Shown here piece after piece: positions 1-8,506 of a stretch of DNA of 64,000 nt. The stretch lies in NCBI RefSeq assembly GCF_008362905.1, contig NZ_VFJB01000006.1:62001-126000 (forward strand), in the 5' to 3' direction. Position 1 is the first letter of the stretch. The number at the start of each line of letters is the position of its first letter. Under the pieces are notes generated by a model. The model ran no database searches. It was given only the letters and a program-made list of their open reading frames with translations, and was not told the origin of the DNA. Position numbers and translations under genes: made by a program. Origin of the DNA: Deferribacter autotrophicus. GTDB lineage: Bacteria; Chrysiogenota; Deferribacteres; Deferribacterales; Deferribacteraceae.

Positions 1-1
1 A

Positions 2-373
2 CAATTGCCTGACTTTTTAAACAAAACGATTGGACTGTTATCTATGGCTGCAATTCCTCTTTTAATTTTTATCCTTGGCTTACAGCTATCTAATATAAAA
101 ATTTCTAGCAGGTTTTTAAGGCCGGCTTTAGTGGCTTCTTTTTTAAGACTGGTAATTTCGCCTATAATTGCTCTTTTTATAGTTTATTTGCTTGGTCTAA
201 AAGGTGTGGAAAAAAATGTAGCGGTGGTTCAAACCTCAGCACCAAGTGCTTTATTACCTTTGATGTATGCAATAAAATTTAATAGGTCACCAGAGTTTTT
301 ATCTACTGTGATTTTTCTTTCTACACTCTTATCAGGTTTTACTTTGACAATTTTAATTAATTATCTTCGTTAA
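2..373 (+). CDS. AEC (auxin efflux carrier) family permease, C-terminal part, 5' truncated
   Basis: The C-terminal ~123 residues of an integral membrane transporter; the reading frame is open to the window edge, so the true start lies upstream. The visible part has about four hydrophobic helices. A polar stretch around VVQTSAPSALLPLMYA resembles the conserved last repeat of AEC permeases, where a proline/serine-rich helix break precedes the final helices. AEC proteins export small organic anions such as malate or other carboxylates; the substrate here cannot be read. The gene ends with TAA, and a repeat element begins shortly after. The family call rests on this partial sequence only. Confidence 0.7.
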   Translation, partial: QLPDFLNKTIGLLSMAAIPLLIFILGLQLSNIKISSRFLRPALVASFLRLVISPIIALFIVYLLGLKGVEKNVAVVQTSAPSALLPLMYAIKFNRSPEFLSTVIFLSTLLSGFTLTILINYLR

Positions 374-388
374 ATATTTTAAATCCAA

Positions 389-627
389 CCTGGAGTCACC
401 CCAATATTTTTGACACAGAACAAGAAGATGTTATTAATTTCAATAAATTATGCGACAAAAGCCAGAGATAAAATATCTTCTTCATTCTCGTGGCACATCC
501 AGGTAACTTGCGAGGTAAATCCCTCTAAAACCGCCGTCTATGGCGGTTTTATGGGGATTTAAACCCGGAAGATATTTTATCTCTGGCGTATATAAACAAG
601 GTTTTGTAAAAAATGGGGTGACGCCAG
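389..627. repeat. 239-bp nested palindromic element (MITE-like or structured RNA)
   Basis: This element fills most of the gap between the permease and the MOSC-MogA gene. The outer arms 390-403 and 614-627 are near-perfect inverted repeats (CTGGAGTCACCCCA against the complement of TGGGGTGACGCCAG, one mismatch). Inside them, 461-480 and 568-587 form an exact 20-bp inverted repeat. Further in, 516-523 pairs with 554-561, and 527-535 pairs with 542-550 around a 6-nt loop. The whole unit can fold into one long branched hairpin. No ORF is present. It could be a non-autonomous transposable element or a structured transcript; the sequence alone does not decide. Confidence 0.75.
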
Positions 628-689
628 AAATCCTACTGTTTGACTTTGGATGTAAAATCTTATAAAAGTTTTCGAAAGAGAGGTGGAAT

Positions 690-1619
690 ATGGGAAAAGT
701 TTATGCAATTTCCATAAGTGAAAAAAAAGGTACAAGAAAACATAATGTGGATAAAGTGCATATCAGAAATGAGCATGGGATAGTGGGTGATGCCCATGCA
801 GGTGACTGGCACAGACAGGTAAGTTTTCTAGCCATCGAAAGTATTGAAAAGATGAGAAAACTTGGTCTTGATGTGAAAAGTGGTGATTTTGCAGAAAATA
901 TAACCACGCAAGGTATTGAGCTTTGCAAGATGAAGGTTGGAGAGCGAATTATAATCAATGGTATCGAATTTGTAATATCTCAGATTGGGAAAATTTGTCA
1001 TCACAGGTGTGCAATTTATTATCAGGCTGGTGACTGTATTATGCCAAAGGAGGGGATATTTGCCGTCGTGAAAAATGATGGTGAAATTCAGGTGGGTGAT
1101 GAAATTGAGATTAAGCCAAAAGATGGTTTTAGTGTTGCTATAATCACTTTGAGTGATAAGGGGAGCAAAGGGGAAAGGGAAGATATTACAGGTATTAAGC
1201 TGAAAGAGTATTTGCGAGAGAAAATGGATATTTCATTCATCAGGTATGAAATGATACCTGATGAAAAAGAAATGCTTGAAAATATGCTTGTAGATTTTTG
1301 TGACCTGCAAAGGTTTGATCTTGTTATTACCAATGGTTCTACTGGCATTTCTCCTAGGGATATAGCTCCAGATGTTACTAAGAAAGTTATTGATAAGGAA
1401 CTACCTGGATTTGGAGAGGCCATGAGGATGGCAAGCTTTCAGAAAACTCCACACGCTATCATTTCAAGGGCTCTTGCAGGAACAAGAAGAGATACTTTGA
1501 TATTAAATCTACCCGGCAGTCCAAAGGGGGCTATTGAGAATTTGGAAGTGGTGATAGATGCTATCCCTCATACAATAAAAAAGTTACAAGGGGATAAAGA
1601 GGATTGTGCAAGAAGCTGA
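690..1619 (+). CDS. MOSC domain - MogA/MoaB fusion, molybdenum cofactor biosynthesis protein
   Basis: A two-domain cytoplasmic protein. Residues ~1-145 are a MOSC (molybdenum cofactor sulfurase C-terminal) domain, with the conserved GDAHAGDWHRQVS region and a cysteine in KICHHRC. Residues ~150-305 are a MogA/MoaB-type molybdopterin adenylyltransferase domain, with TNGSTGISPRD and the LPGSPKGA loop. MogA-type enzymes adenylylate molybdopterin before metal insertion; the MOSC half is likely to bind sulfur or cofactor. The start is preceded by AGAGAGGTGG at good spacing. It overlaps tmk by 14 bp. Fusions of this kind are known in anaerobes; the exact role of the MOSC half is not established here. 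Confidence 0.88.
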   Translation: MGKVYAISISEKKGTRKHNVDKVHIRNEHGIVGDAHAGDWHRQVSFLAIESIEKMRKLGLDVKSGDFAENITTQGIELCKMKVGERIIINGIEFVISQIGKICHHRCAIYYQAGDCIMPKEGIFAVVKNDGEIQVGDEIEIKPKDGFSVAIITLSDKGSKGEREDITGIKLKEYLREKMDISFIRYEMIPDEKEMLENMLVDFCDLQRFDLVITNGSTGISPRDIAPDVTKKVIDKELPGFGEAMRMASFQKTPHAIISRALAGTRRDTLILNLPGSPKGAIENLEVVIDAIPHTIKKLQGDKEDCARS

Positions 1620-2253
1620 TTTAAAAAAAGGACTATTTTTTGTAATTGATGGGATTGATGGATGTGGGAAGACAACACAATCTCAGTTAGTTGTAAGCTA
1701 TTTGAAGTCTTTAGGTAAGAAAGTTATCTTAACGAAGGAGCCTGGTGGAACTGAGGTTGGCAAGGTTTTAAGAAATATCCTCCTTTCTACTGAGTTTGAT
1801 GTGACTTCTGAAACAGAGTTATTATTGTATAGTGCTGATAGGCTTGAGCATCAAAAAAAGGTAATTGAACCAAATATCTTAGATGGAAATATAATTGTAT
1901 GTGACAGATTTATATCGTCAACTTATGCTTATCAGATTTTTGGTAGAGGATTGAATATTAATATACTTAAAACGTTAGAGAAAATCAGTGTAAAATGGTG
2001 GCCTGATATCACTTTTATTATTGATATTAAACCTGAAGTTGCTTTAAATAGAGCTTTGGAGAGGTTAAAGGTAGCTGGAAAAATGGAAAAAGAGGGGAAA
2101 TTCGAACAGTCTGGTCTTGAATTTTACAAAAAGGTTAGGGAAGGTTTTTTGTGGTATTCAAAAAGTTTTAAAAATGTAATTGTAATAGATGGTAGTAAAA
2201 GTATTGATGATATTTTTGAAAATATTAAACAGGAAATTGAGGCTAAATTGTAA
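1606..2253 (+). CDS. tmk: thymidylate kinase
   Basis: Phosphorylates dTMP to dTDP with ATP, the step after ThyX in dTTP synthesis. The P-loop GIDGCGKTT lies at residues 16-24, followed by TKEPGGTEVG (the DRX-like/EPGG region) and CDRFISSTYAYQ, all diagnostic of Tmk. The length of 215 aa is normal. The GTG start lies inside the end of the MOSC-MogA gene, so the two are probably translationally coupled. holB-like follows with no gap, an arrangement (tmk-holB-ricT-metG-tatD) common in many bacteria. Confidence 0.95.
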   Translation: MQEADLKKGLFFVIDGIDGCGKTTQSQLVVSYLKSLGKKVILTKEPGGTEVGKVLRNILLSTEFDVTSETELLLYSADRLEHQKKVIEPNILDGNIIVCDRFISSTYAYQIFGRGLNINILKTLEKISVKWWPDITFIIDIKPEVALNRALERLKVAGKMEKEGKFEQSGLEFYKKVREGFLWYSKSFKNVIVIDGSKSIDDIFENIKQEIEAKL

Positions 2254-3048
2254 ATGCTGCTTGGACATAATCATTTGAAAGAGTATTTTAAAGTTGTAGC
2301 GAGAAACAATACATTTCATTCCTCATATATATTTTATGGCAATGAGGGGGTTGGTAAAAAATTATTTGCTATTTACCTTGCAAAAGGGGTGCACTGCGAA
2401 AATGGGGTGTTTTTCGAGGATTGCAGTTGTAGCAGTTGCAGGCAGATTGATAATAAAAGCCATCCGGATGTAGTGATTTTGGAGGAGGATGAGCTTAAAA
2501 TTGATAATATTAGAGAGCTTAATGAAAAGGCTTTTTTATCATCTTTTAGCGGAAAAAGAAAATTTTTTATATTGGATAATTTTCATAAAATAAAAAGAGA
2601 AGCAGCCAATGCTATGCTGAAAACATTAGAGGAGTCACCACAGGATACTACATTTATATTGGTTACACATAATTATGAAATGATAATTCCTACTATTAGG
2701 TCGAGAAGTATCAAGATTATGTTTCACAGGTTGAGTCCTAATGAAATGGAACAGTTACATAGTTTTGTAAAAGAGGAAGAAGAGATTTATGACGTTGATT
2801 TGGAAAATTTTGATCTTTTAGAATTTGTAAACTTTATTAGCAAGGTTAAAGAAAGAGATGAATTAAAGGTTATCTTAAAAAGATTTTACAAAGATTTCAG
2901 AGCGCTATATTTGAAAAGTATGAATGAAAAATATCTTGATTATTCTGATTATCTGCTGGATATTTTGAAAAGTGTTGACTATAATATAAATCTTGATATA
3001 GCAAAAGGGTATTTAATTACAAAAATGATTGAGGTAGCAAGTGATTGA
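2254..3048 (+). CDS. holB: DNA polymerase III delta' subunit (clamp-loader ATPase family)
   Basis: A clamp-loader component related to DnaX that helps open the sliding clamp. It has the Walker A-like GNEGVGKK (residues 29-36), a zinc-type cysteine cluster (C48, C57, C59, C62) and the DnaX-family signature NAMLKTLEESPQ followed by the sensor-like FILVTHN. At 264 aa it is shorter than E. coli delta' (334 aa) and the C-terminal collar domain is compact and divergent. The ATG directly follows the tmk stop. Its place in tmk-holB-ricT strongly supports the call; whether it is catalytically active cannot be seen. Confidence 0.88.
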   Translation: MLLGHNHLKEYFKVVARNNTFHSSYIFYGNEGVGKKLFAIYLAKGVHCENGVFFEDCSCSSCRQIDNKSHPDVVILEEDELKIDNIRELNEKAFLSSFSGKRKFFILDNFHKIKREAANAMLKTLEESPQDTTFILVTHNYEMIIPTIRSRSIKIMFHRLSPNEMEQLHSFVKEEEEIYDVDLENFDLLEFVNFISKVKERDELKVILKRFYKDFRALYLKSMNEKYLDYSDYLLDILKSVDYNINLDIAKGYLITKMIEVASD

Positions 3049-3748
3049 GATAAATGCAATAGGTGTAGCCTTTAAGAGGGCTGGAAAAATATACGACTTT
3101 TTAACTAACAATGTGGAAGCAAAAAGGGGTGATTTTGTCGTTGTAGAGTCTGAGAAAGGTGAAGATATAGCTACAGTTGTCATCCCTGATAGAAAGATTC
3201 AGATAGAAGATTTATCTGTAATGAAGAAGGTCTTAAGGGCTGCAACCAGTAAGGATCTTGAGCAGTTAGCCCAGAATAGAAAAGATGAGATAAAGGCTTT
3301 GGCTATTTGTAAGCAGTTTGTAAAAAAACATAAGCATGAGATGAAGCTTTTAAAAGCTGAATACACACTGGATAGAAAAAAACTGACATTTTATTTTACC
3401 GCCGATGGGAGGATAGATTTTAGAGAGCTTGTGAAAGACCTTGCAAGAGTTTTCAGAACTCGTATTGAAATGCGACAGGTTGGTGTAAGGGATGCCACAA
3501 AGATACTTGGTGGAATTGGAGTTTGTGGGAGAGAGCTTTGTTGTGCATCTTTTTTAAGGACTTTTCAGAATATTTCCATTAAGATGGCAAAAGACCAAAA
3601 TCTGATTTTGAACCCTTCAAAAATTTCAGGTGTTTGTGGCAGGCTAATGTGCTGCCTAATGTATGAAACATACGAAGACGATTTGGAAGAAGGTGAATTT
3701 ATAGAATTTCGAGATATTTTGGACGAACAAAGCGGAGGAGAAATATGA
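3041..3748 (+). CDS. ricT: PSP1 domain protein (RicT/YaaT family)
   Basis: A 235-aa PSP1-family protein. The conserved cysteine motifs GVCGRELCCASF and GVCGRLMCCLMYE are visible, together with the typical RTRIEMRQVGVRD stretch. In Bacillus the RicT homologue forms a complex with RicA/RicF that carries Fe-S clusters and promotes RNase Y-dependent mRNA maturation. RicA and RicF are not seen here, so the role in this organism is open. The GTG start overlaps the end of holB by 8 bp, and the stop overlaps the metG ATG as ATGA. Confidence 0.9.
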   Translation: MIEINAIGVAFKRAGKIYDFLTNNVEAKRGDFVVVESEKGEDIATVVIPDRKIQIEDLSVMKKVLRAATSKDLEQLAQNRKDEIKALAICKQFVKKHKHEMKLLKAEYTLDRKKLTFYFTADGRIDFRELVKDLARVFRTRIEMRQVGVRDATKILGGIGVCGRELCCASFLRTFQNISIKMAKDQNLILNPSKISGVCGRLMCCLMYETYEDDLEEGEFIEFRDILDEQSGGEI

Positions 3749-5667
3749 GTAGGAAGACGTTTTATGTTACCACTCCCATTTACTATGTAAATGATGTTCC
3801 TCATATTGGGCATGCATATACAACTGTGGCTGCTGATGTTTTGGCCAGATACAAAAGGATGTGTGGTTATGATGTGTTTTTTCTCACAGGTACAGACGAA
3901 CATGGCCAAAAAATTGAACAGGCAGCAGCGAAAAAAGGGATTAGCCCTAAGGAACTTGCTGATTCTGTGGTAGAGCGTTTTAAAAGCTTATGGGTAAAAC
4001 TCAATATTTCAAATGATAAATTTATCAGAACTACAGATGAGTCTCACAAAAAGGCTGTTCAAAAGATTTTTAAGAAGATGCAGGAAAACGGTGATATCTA
4101 TTTGGGTGAATATGAAGGGTGGTATTGTACACCTTGTGAAACTTATTGGACAGAAACTCAGCTTCTCGATGGTAACAATTGCCCATCTTGTGGCAGAGAA
4201 ACACAAAAATTGAAAGAGCCAAGTTATTTTTTCAGAATGTCAAAGTATCAAGATGCTCTTTTGAAGTATATTGAGGAGAACCCTGATTTTATTCAACCAC
4301 CTTCAAGAAAAAACGAAATAGTATCTTTTATTAAAGAAGGGTTGAAAGATTTATCGGTGAGTCGTGTGTCATTTAAATGGGGGATTCCTGTCCCTGGTGA
4401 TGATAAACATGTGATTTATGTATGGATAGATGCACTTACAAACTACATTTCTGCCATTGGGTATATTGATGAGAGCGAGCAGTTTAAAAAATTCTGGCCA
4501 GCTGATGTTCATCTTGTAGGAAAAGACATTTTAAGATTTCATACCGTTTACTGGCCTACAATGTTGATGAGTGCCGGTTTACCTTTACCTAAAAAGGTTT
4601 TTGCCCATGGGTGGTGGACTGTAGAAGGGCAGAAGATGAGTAAATCTCTTGGAAATGCCATTGATCCGAACTGGCTTGTGGATACTTTTGGAGTTGATGC
4701 TATCAGGTACTTTTTATTGAGAGAAGTGCCGTTTGGACTTGATGGTGATTTTTCTTTCAAAGCCCTTATTCATAGAATCAATGGTGATCTAGCAAATGAC
4801 TTAGGAAACCTTTTGAACAGAACCCTTGGAATGGTAAAAAGATATTTCAATGGGGTAATTCCGGAATACAAAGTGGAAGATGAATCAGATATTGAGCTGT
4901 TTAAAAAAGTGGAAGAAGTGTTTGATGAGGTGGATAAACATATTGATGCAATAGCCTTCAATAAAGCATTGATAAGTATTTGGACACTTGTGGCTGAGTT
5001 AAATAGATATATTGATAAGAATGCACCATGGATGCTTGCAAAGGATGAGAGCAAGAGAGATAGACTTGAAACTGTATTATACGTAGTGCTTGATGGAATT
5101 CGTATTTTATCTTTGCTTATCTATCCATTTATGCCTGATACCTCTGAAGAGATTAGAAAGCAACTTAATATTAAAGTAGATATTTTCAAAGAAAGCTTTG
5201 AAGATTTGAAAAAAGTGAAGCTTCTTGAATCAGGCAACAAAATAGGTGAAGTGAAGCAGCTTTTCCCAAGAATTGATGAGAAAGAGTTTCTTGAAAAGGT
5301 AACTGCTGAAAATAAAAAGAGTGAGCCAGAAAAGGTAGTGGAAGAGATAACGATAAATGATTTTTCAAAGGTTGTAATTAAAGCCGGGAAAATACTTGAA
5401 GCTGAAAAGATTAAGAAATCTGAAAAATTATTAAAGTTAAGAGTTGATCTAGGAAATGGTGATATCAGGCAGATTGTAGCAGGTGTGGCAAAAAGTTATG
5501 AGCCTGAAACTCTTGTGGGTAAGACTGTTGCTGTTGTTTCCAATTTGAAGCCTGCAAAGCTTATGGGGGTAAAATCAGAAGGGATGATACTTGCTGCATG
5601 GATTGGTGATAAACATGTGGTGGTTGAATTGCCTGATGAAGTACCTGCAGGAAGTGTAATAAAATGA
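3745..5667 (+). CDS. metG: methionyl-tRNA synthetase with C-terminal tRNA-binding domain
   Basis: Charges tRNA-Met. The class I signatures are PHIGH (residues 19-23) and KMSKS (297-301). A zinc knuckle sits in the connective peptide (CTPCETYWTE and CPSCGRE), with single CxxC pairs as in the short-knuckle bacterial group. Residues ~350-470 form the helical anticodon-binding domain. Residues ~535-640 are a fused EMAP-II/Trbp111-like OB-fold that dimerizes and binds tRNA. The full length of 640 aa is as expected for this form. The ATG overlaps the ricT stop, and the gene overlaps tatD by 4 bp. Confidence 0.97.
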   Translation: MSRKTFYVTTPIYYVNDVPHIGHAYTTVAADVLARYKRMCGYDVFFLTGTDEHGQKIEQAAAKKGISPKELADSVVERFKSLWVKLNISNDKFIRTTDESHKKAVQKIFKKMQENGDIYLGEYEGWYCTPCETYWTETQLLDGNNCPSCGRETQKLKEPSYFFRMSKYQDALLKYIEENPDFIQPPSRKNEIVSFIKEGLKDLSVSRVSFKWGIPVPGDDKHVIYVWIDALTNYISAIGYIDESEQFKKFWPADVHLVGKDILRFHTVYWPTMLMSAGLPLPKKVFAHGWWTVEGQKMSKSLGNAIDPNWLVDTFGVDAIRYFLLREVPFGLDGDFSFKALIHRINGDLANDLGNLLNRTLGMVKRYFNGVIPEYKVEDESDIELFKKVEEVFDEVDKHIDAIAFNKALISIWTLVAELNRYIDKNAPWMLAKDESKRDRLETVLYVVLDGIRILSLLIYPFMPDTSEEIRKQLNIKVDIFKESFEDLKKVKLLESGNKIGEVKQLFPRIDEKEFLEKVTAENKKSEPEKVVEEITINDFSKVVIKAGKILEAEKIKKSEKLLKLRVDLGNGDIRQIVAGVAKSYEPETLVGKTVAVVSNLKPAKLMGVKSEGMILAAWIGDKHVVVELPDEVPAGSVIK

Positions 5668-6491
5668 GTGATCTTGAGACATCTATTGAACAGTTAAAAA
5701 AAGAGGGGTTGTTTTTTACAGATACTCATGCCCATATTCATTTTGAACCGCTTGGTTCAAACCTTGATAAAGTTATTGAAAATTGCAAAAAGAATTGTAT
5801 TGGCAGAATTATAAATATTGGTATAAATCTTGAAGATTCAAAAAAAGCTTTGAGCGTTGCAAAACAGTATCCCTTTATTTATGCTGCTGTGGGGGTACAT
5901 CCTCATGATTCTGAAAATTTTAAAATAAAAGACCTTGGATATTTTGAAGAGCTTATACAAGATGAAAAGGTTTTGGCTATTGGAGAAATAGGACTTGATT
6001 ATTATAGAAACTATGCTCCAGCTGATATTCAAAAAGATGTCTTCAGAATATTTCTTGATCTTGCGCTATCTCTTGATAAACCGATAGTCATTCATAACAG
6101 GGAGTCGAGTGAAGATATTGTAAAGATTTTGAACGAAATGAACAGTAACGGGAAGTTAAAAGGGATTATTCACTGTTTTAATGGGGATAGAACAATTTTA
6201 AAGTGGGCATTAGATAATGGATTTCTTATCTCATTTGCGGGCAATGTAACATATAAGAAAGCTGTTGAAATAAGGGATGCTGCAAAAGATGTTCCTTTTG
6301 ACAGAGTTTTGGTGGAGACAGATTCTCCATATTTAGCTCCTGTTCCAAAAAGGGGTAAAACAAATGAGCCTGCTTATGCCATCTATACTGCCAAGTTTTT
6401 AGCTGATTTCTATGGTGTTACGCTTATTGATTTAGCAAAAATCACTGAAGAAAATATTTCTAAGCTGTTTGGAAAGTTAAATGTCTTATAA
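5664..6491 (+). CDS. tatD: TatD family metal-dependent hydrolase/DNase
   Basis: A TIM-barrel metallohydrolase of the TatD/YcfH family. The metal ligands are visible in order: DTHAHIHF (H22, H24), GEIGLDYYR, VIHNRES, IHCFNGD and VETDSPYLAP. The length of 275 aa is slightly over the family norm because of a short N-terminal helix ahead of the first motif. Family members have 3'-5' exonuclease or DNA-repair activity; the physiological substrate is not determined. The start overlaps the metG stop (ATGA), a classic metG-tatD coupling, and the 3' end overlaps the receiver gene by 11 bp. Confidence 0.93.
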   Translation: MSDLETSIEQLKKEGLFFTDTHAHIHFEPLGSNLDKVIENCKKNCIGRIINIGINLEDSKKALSVAKQYPFIYAAVGVHPHDSENFKIKDLGYFEELIQDEKVLAIGEIGLDYYRNYAPADIQKDVFRIFLDLALSLDKPIVIHNRESSEDIVKILNEMNSNGKLKGIIHCFNGDRTILKWALDNGFLISFAGNVTYKKAVEIRDAAKDVPFDRVLVETDSPYLAPVPKRGKTNEPAYAIYTAKFLADFYGVTLIDLAKITEENISKLFGKLNVL

Positions 6492-6855
6492 GATTTTACT
6501 TGTGGAAGATGATTTTAATACCCTGCAGGGGTTGAAGACTTTTCTGGAGAACGAAGGCTTTTGTGTGGATATTGCTGATAACGGGAAAGATGCCTATACT
6601 TTGCTGCAAGATGGAGAATATTCCATTGTAATTACAGATATAAATATGCCCTTTATGGATGGTTTAAATTTTCTTAGCAAGATAAGAAATTTAGATGAAG
6701 AGATACCTGTAGTTGTAATCACAGCTTACAGTAATATAGAAAATATGGTCGTGGCCTTTGATCTGGGTGCAGTGGAGTTTATTGAAAAGCCTTTCGATCC
6801 GGATGTTCTTTTAGAAAGTGTGAAAAAAATCTTATCTATAAACCTTGAACTTTAA
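6481..6855 (+). CDS. single-domain response regulator (CheY-like receiver)
   Basis: A 124-aa receiver domain with no output domain. The acidic pair D10/D11, phospho-acceptor D53 (ITDINMP), T81 (VVVITAYS) and K103 (EKPF) are all present, so it should be phosphorylatable. It overlaps the tatD 3' end and is the last gene of the run. No kinase lies beside it; the orphan PAS histidine kinase at 41992 is a possible but unproven partner. It may act in chemotaxis or as a phosphorelay intermediate. Confidence 0.92.
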   Translation: MSYKILLVEDDFNTLQGLKTFLENEGFCVDIADNGKDAYTLLQDGEYSIVITDINMPFMDGLNFLSKIRNLDEEIPVVVITAYSNIENMVVAFDLGAVEFIEKPFDPDVLLESVKKILSINLEL

Positions 6856-6860
6856 TTAAT

Positions 6861-6896
6861 TTCCATTTCCCCGCTTCCCTACTTCACTATTTCACA
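6861..6896. repeat. short array of degenerate 9-bp units between convergent genes
   Basis: The 43-bp gap between the convergent receiver gene and the transglycosylase holds pyrimidine-rich units of the form CTACTTCAC/TATTTCACA repeating at about 9-bp steps. It is short and imperfect. It resembles the nonamer arms of the elements at 11906, 18411 and 45232 in period, but differs in consensus. Confidence 0.4.
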
Positions 6897-6898
6897 AA

Positions 6899-8500
6899 CT
6901 AATTCGGAATTGTGATGTAAGTACCAGGAATTAGAAGGGTTGTTTTCAGTTTATTAGTTTTTTTAATTTTTTCCACAGAAGTGTTAAACTTGTTTGCAAT
7001 ACTCCATAGTGTATCACCCTTTCTGATAAGGTATTTTCTGTTTTTGGTAAGGGTGTATCTTTTATATCTTTTCTTTCTGTATTTATATTTTTTAGAAACA
7101 ATAATTGGGTCTCCAGGTCTAATGAGTCTTGGATTAATTCCTTTGTTGAGTTTTATAAGCTCATAAACTGATAATCCATATTTATGAGCTATATTATACA
7201 GAGTATCACCTTTTCTCACGATGTAAATCCTTGGAGTTACAGCATTAATGTCATTTGCAAAATTTTGCATCGCAAGGGACTTTTCATACTTTTTTATTGG
7301 GATAAAAATGGGGCCAGAAAAAAGCACGAAGTCATACCGCAAGTTGTTTAATCTTTTTATAGATGAAACAGAGACTCCAAATTTTCTTGCAATTTTGTAA
7401 AGTTTTTCTTTTTTCTTTGCATAGTAGATTTTTACCTGCAACAACTCTTCTGGTGAGAGCTCAGCTATCTTTTTCTCCAAAAACAGCTTTGTACCATATG
7501 GTATTCTTAGCTCAAAATTGTCATTTGGAGGTGTAATAGGTTTTTTTAAGGAAGGGTTTAACTCTTTAAGTTTTTCAAATTCAGTGTTGAGCAAATCTGC
7601 TATTACATATAAATTTACAGGTTGATTGAGCTTTATTTTATCGTAAATTAAAGGATCAGTTTGAGGTGGCTCAAAGCCATATTCAAGATAGTTTTTATAA
7701 ATTATAGTTAGGGCGATAAATTTTGGAACGTAATCTTTTGTTTCTTGTTTTAAAAATCTATATTTTGATATCTTAAAAAAATTCTTTGTTTTGTATTTTT
7801 GTGTGGCCTTCAAGACCTTATAAAAGCCGCCATTATAGGCAGCTATGGCAAGATACCAGTCATTGAAATATTCATATAAGTACTTTAGATATTTTGCCGC
7901 TGCAATTGTTGCTTTTTCAAAATCCCTTCTTTCATCCACCCAAAAGTTGTTTTTTAAACCATAAATTTTTCCGGTGGATTCCATAAATTGCCACATTCCA
8001 CTGGCACCAGCCCAGGAGTATGCATAAACATCAAAACCGCTTTCTGCAAAAGGTAGGCATGCGAGGTCTGTGGGCAATTCCATCCTTCTGAAGATATCTT
8101 TTACAATGTAAATATATTTATTTGCATTGTTCAGCCACCTTTGAAAAGTAACAGGGTAAAGTTTTGTGTAGCGTTTTATGAAATATTTCACTCTTGCATT
8201 AACCACAATTGGAATGTCGTAATCTTTTTGGTTGAAAGTTTCTGAAGTTAAATCAAGGCTTAATGATTTATCGAAAAGTAAGGAGGTTTCAAAGTTGATA
8301 TTGGGTGAGAAAAGTATAAATTCATCATCTTTTAACGGCGGTAAAATAGGTTTTTTTACTATTTCAACTTTTTTTACAGGGGGATTGCTTTGAATATTGT
8401 GAATATTTTGTTTTGTTTGCGTTTTTAAATCAATGAGTGAACATGAGATGAATAAAAGAGATAAAAAAAACAATACCAATAACTTTTTCATGGTGGGCAT
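6899..8500 (-). CDS. lipoprotein lytic transglycosylase with three LysM domains (MltD-like)
   Basis: A probable outer-membrane peptidoglycan lyase. The N-terminus is a lipoprotein signal (LLFISC, cleavage before Cys, aspartate not at +2). A family 1 (SLT/GEWL-fold) catalytic domain follows at ~110-260, with LPFAESGFD containing the catalytic Glu, then GASGMWQFMESTG and AIAAYNGG. Three LysM repeats occupy the C-terminal ~200 residues; the last two are classical (YIVRKGDTLYNIA, YLIRKGDTLWSIA). The order matches MltD. Translation may begin at the first ATG or at the ATG three codons later; neither has a clear Shine-Dalgarno. It lies 6 bp after the glycosyltransferase. Confidence 0.92.
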   Translation of the reverse strand: MPTMKKLLVLFFLSLLFISCSLIDLKTQTKQNIHNIQSNPPVKKVEIVKKPILPPLKDDEFILFSPNINFETSLLFDKSLSLDLTSETFNQKDYDIPIVVNARVKYFIKRYTKLYPVTFQRWLNNANKYIYIVKDIFRRMELPTDLACLPFAESGFDVYAYSWAGASGMWQFMESTGKIYGLKNNFWVDERRDFEKATIAAAKYLKYLYEYFNDWYLAIAAYNGGFYKVLKATQKYKTKNFFKISKYRFLKQETKDYVPKFIALTIIYKNYLEYGFEPPQTDPLIYDKIKLNQPVNLYVIADLLNTEFEKLKELNPSLKKPITPPNDNFELRIPYGTKLFLEKKIAELSPEELLQVKIYYAKKKEKLYKIARKFGVSVSSIKRLNNLRYDFVLFSGPIFIPIKKYEKSLAMQNFANDINAVTPRIYIVRKGDTLYNIAHKYGLSVYELIKLNKGINPRLIRPGDPIIVSKKYKYRKKRYKRYTLTKNRKYLIRKGDTLWSIANKFNTSVEKIKKTNKLKTTLLIPGTYITIPN

Positions 8501-8506
8501 AGTAGA

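Noticed and set aside
389-627. Retron or group II intron RNA
   Set aside because: No reverse transcriptase lies nearby, and the fold is a single nested hairpin without recognisable intron or msr/msd domains.
3565-3909. Minus-strand frame across the ricT-metG junction
   Set aside because: Antisense to two clear, coupled genes; cysteine-rich look comes from the complement of conserved codons.
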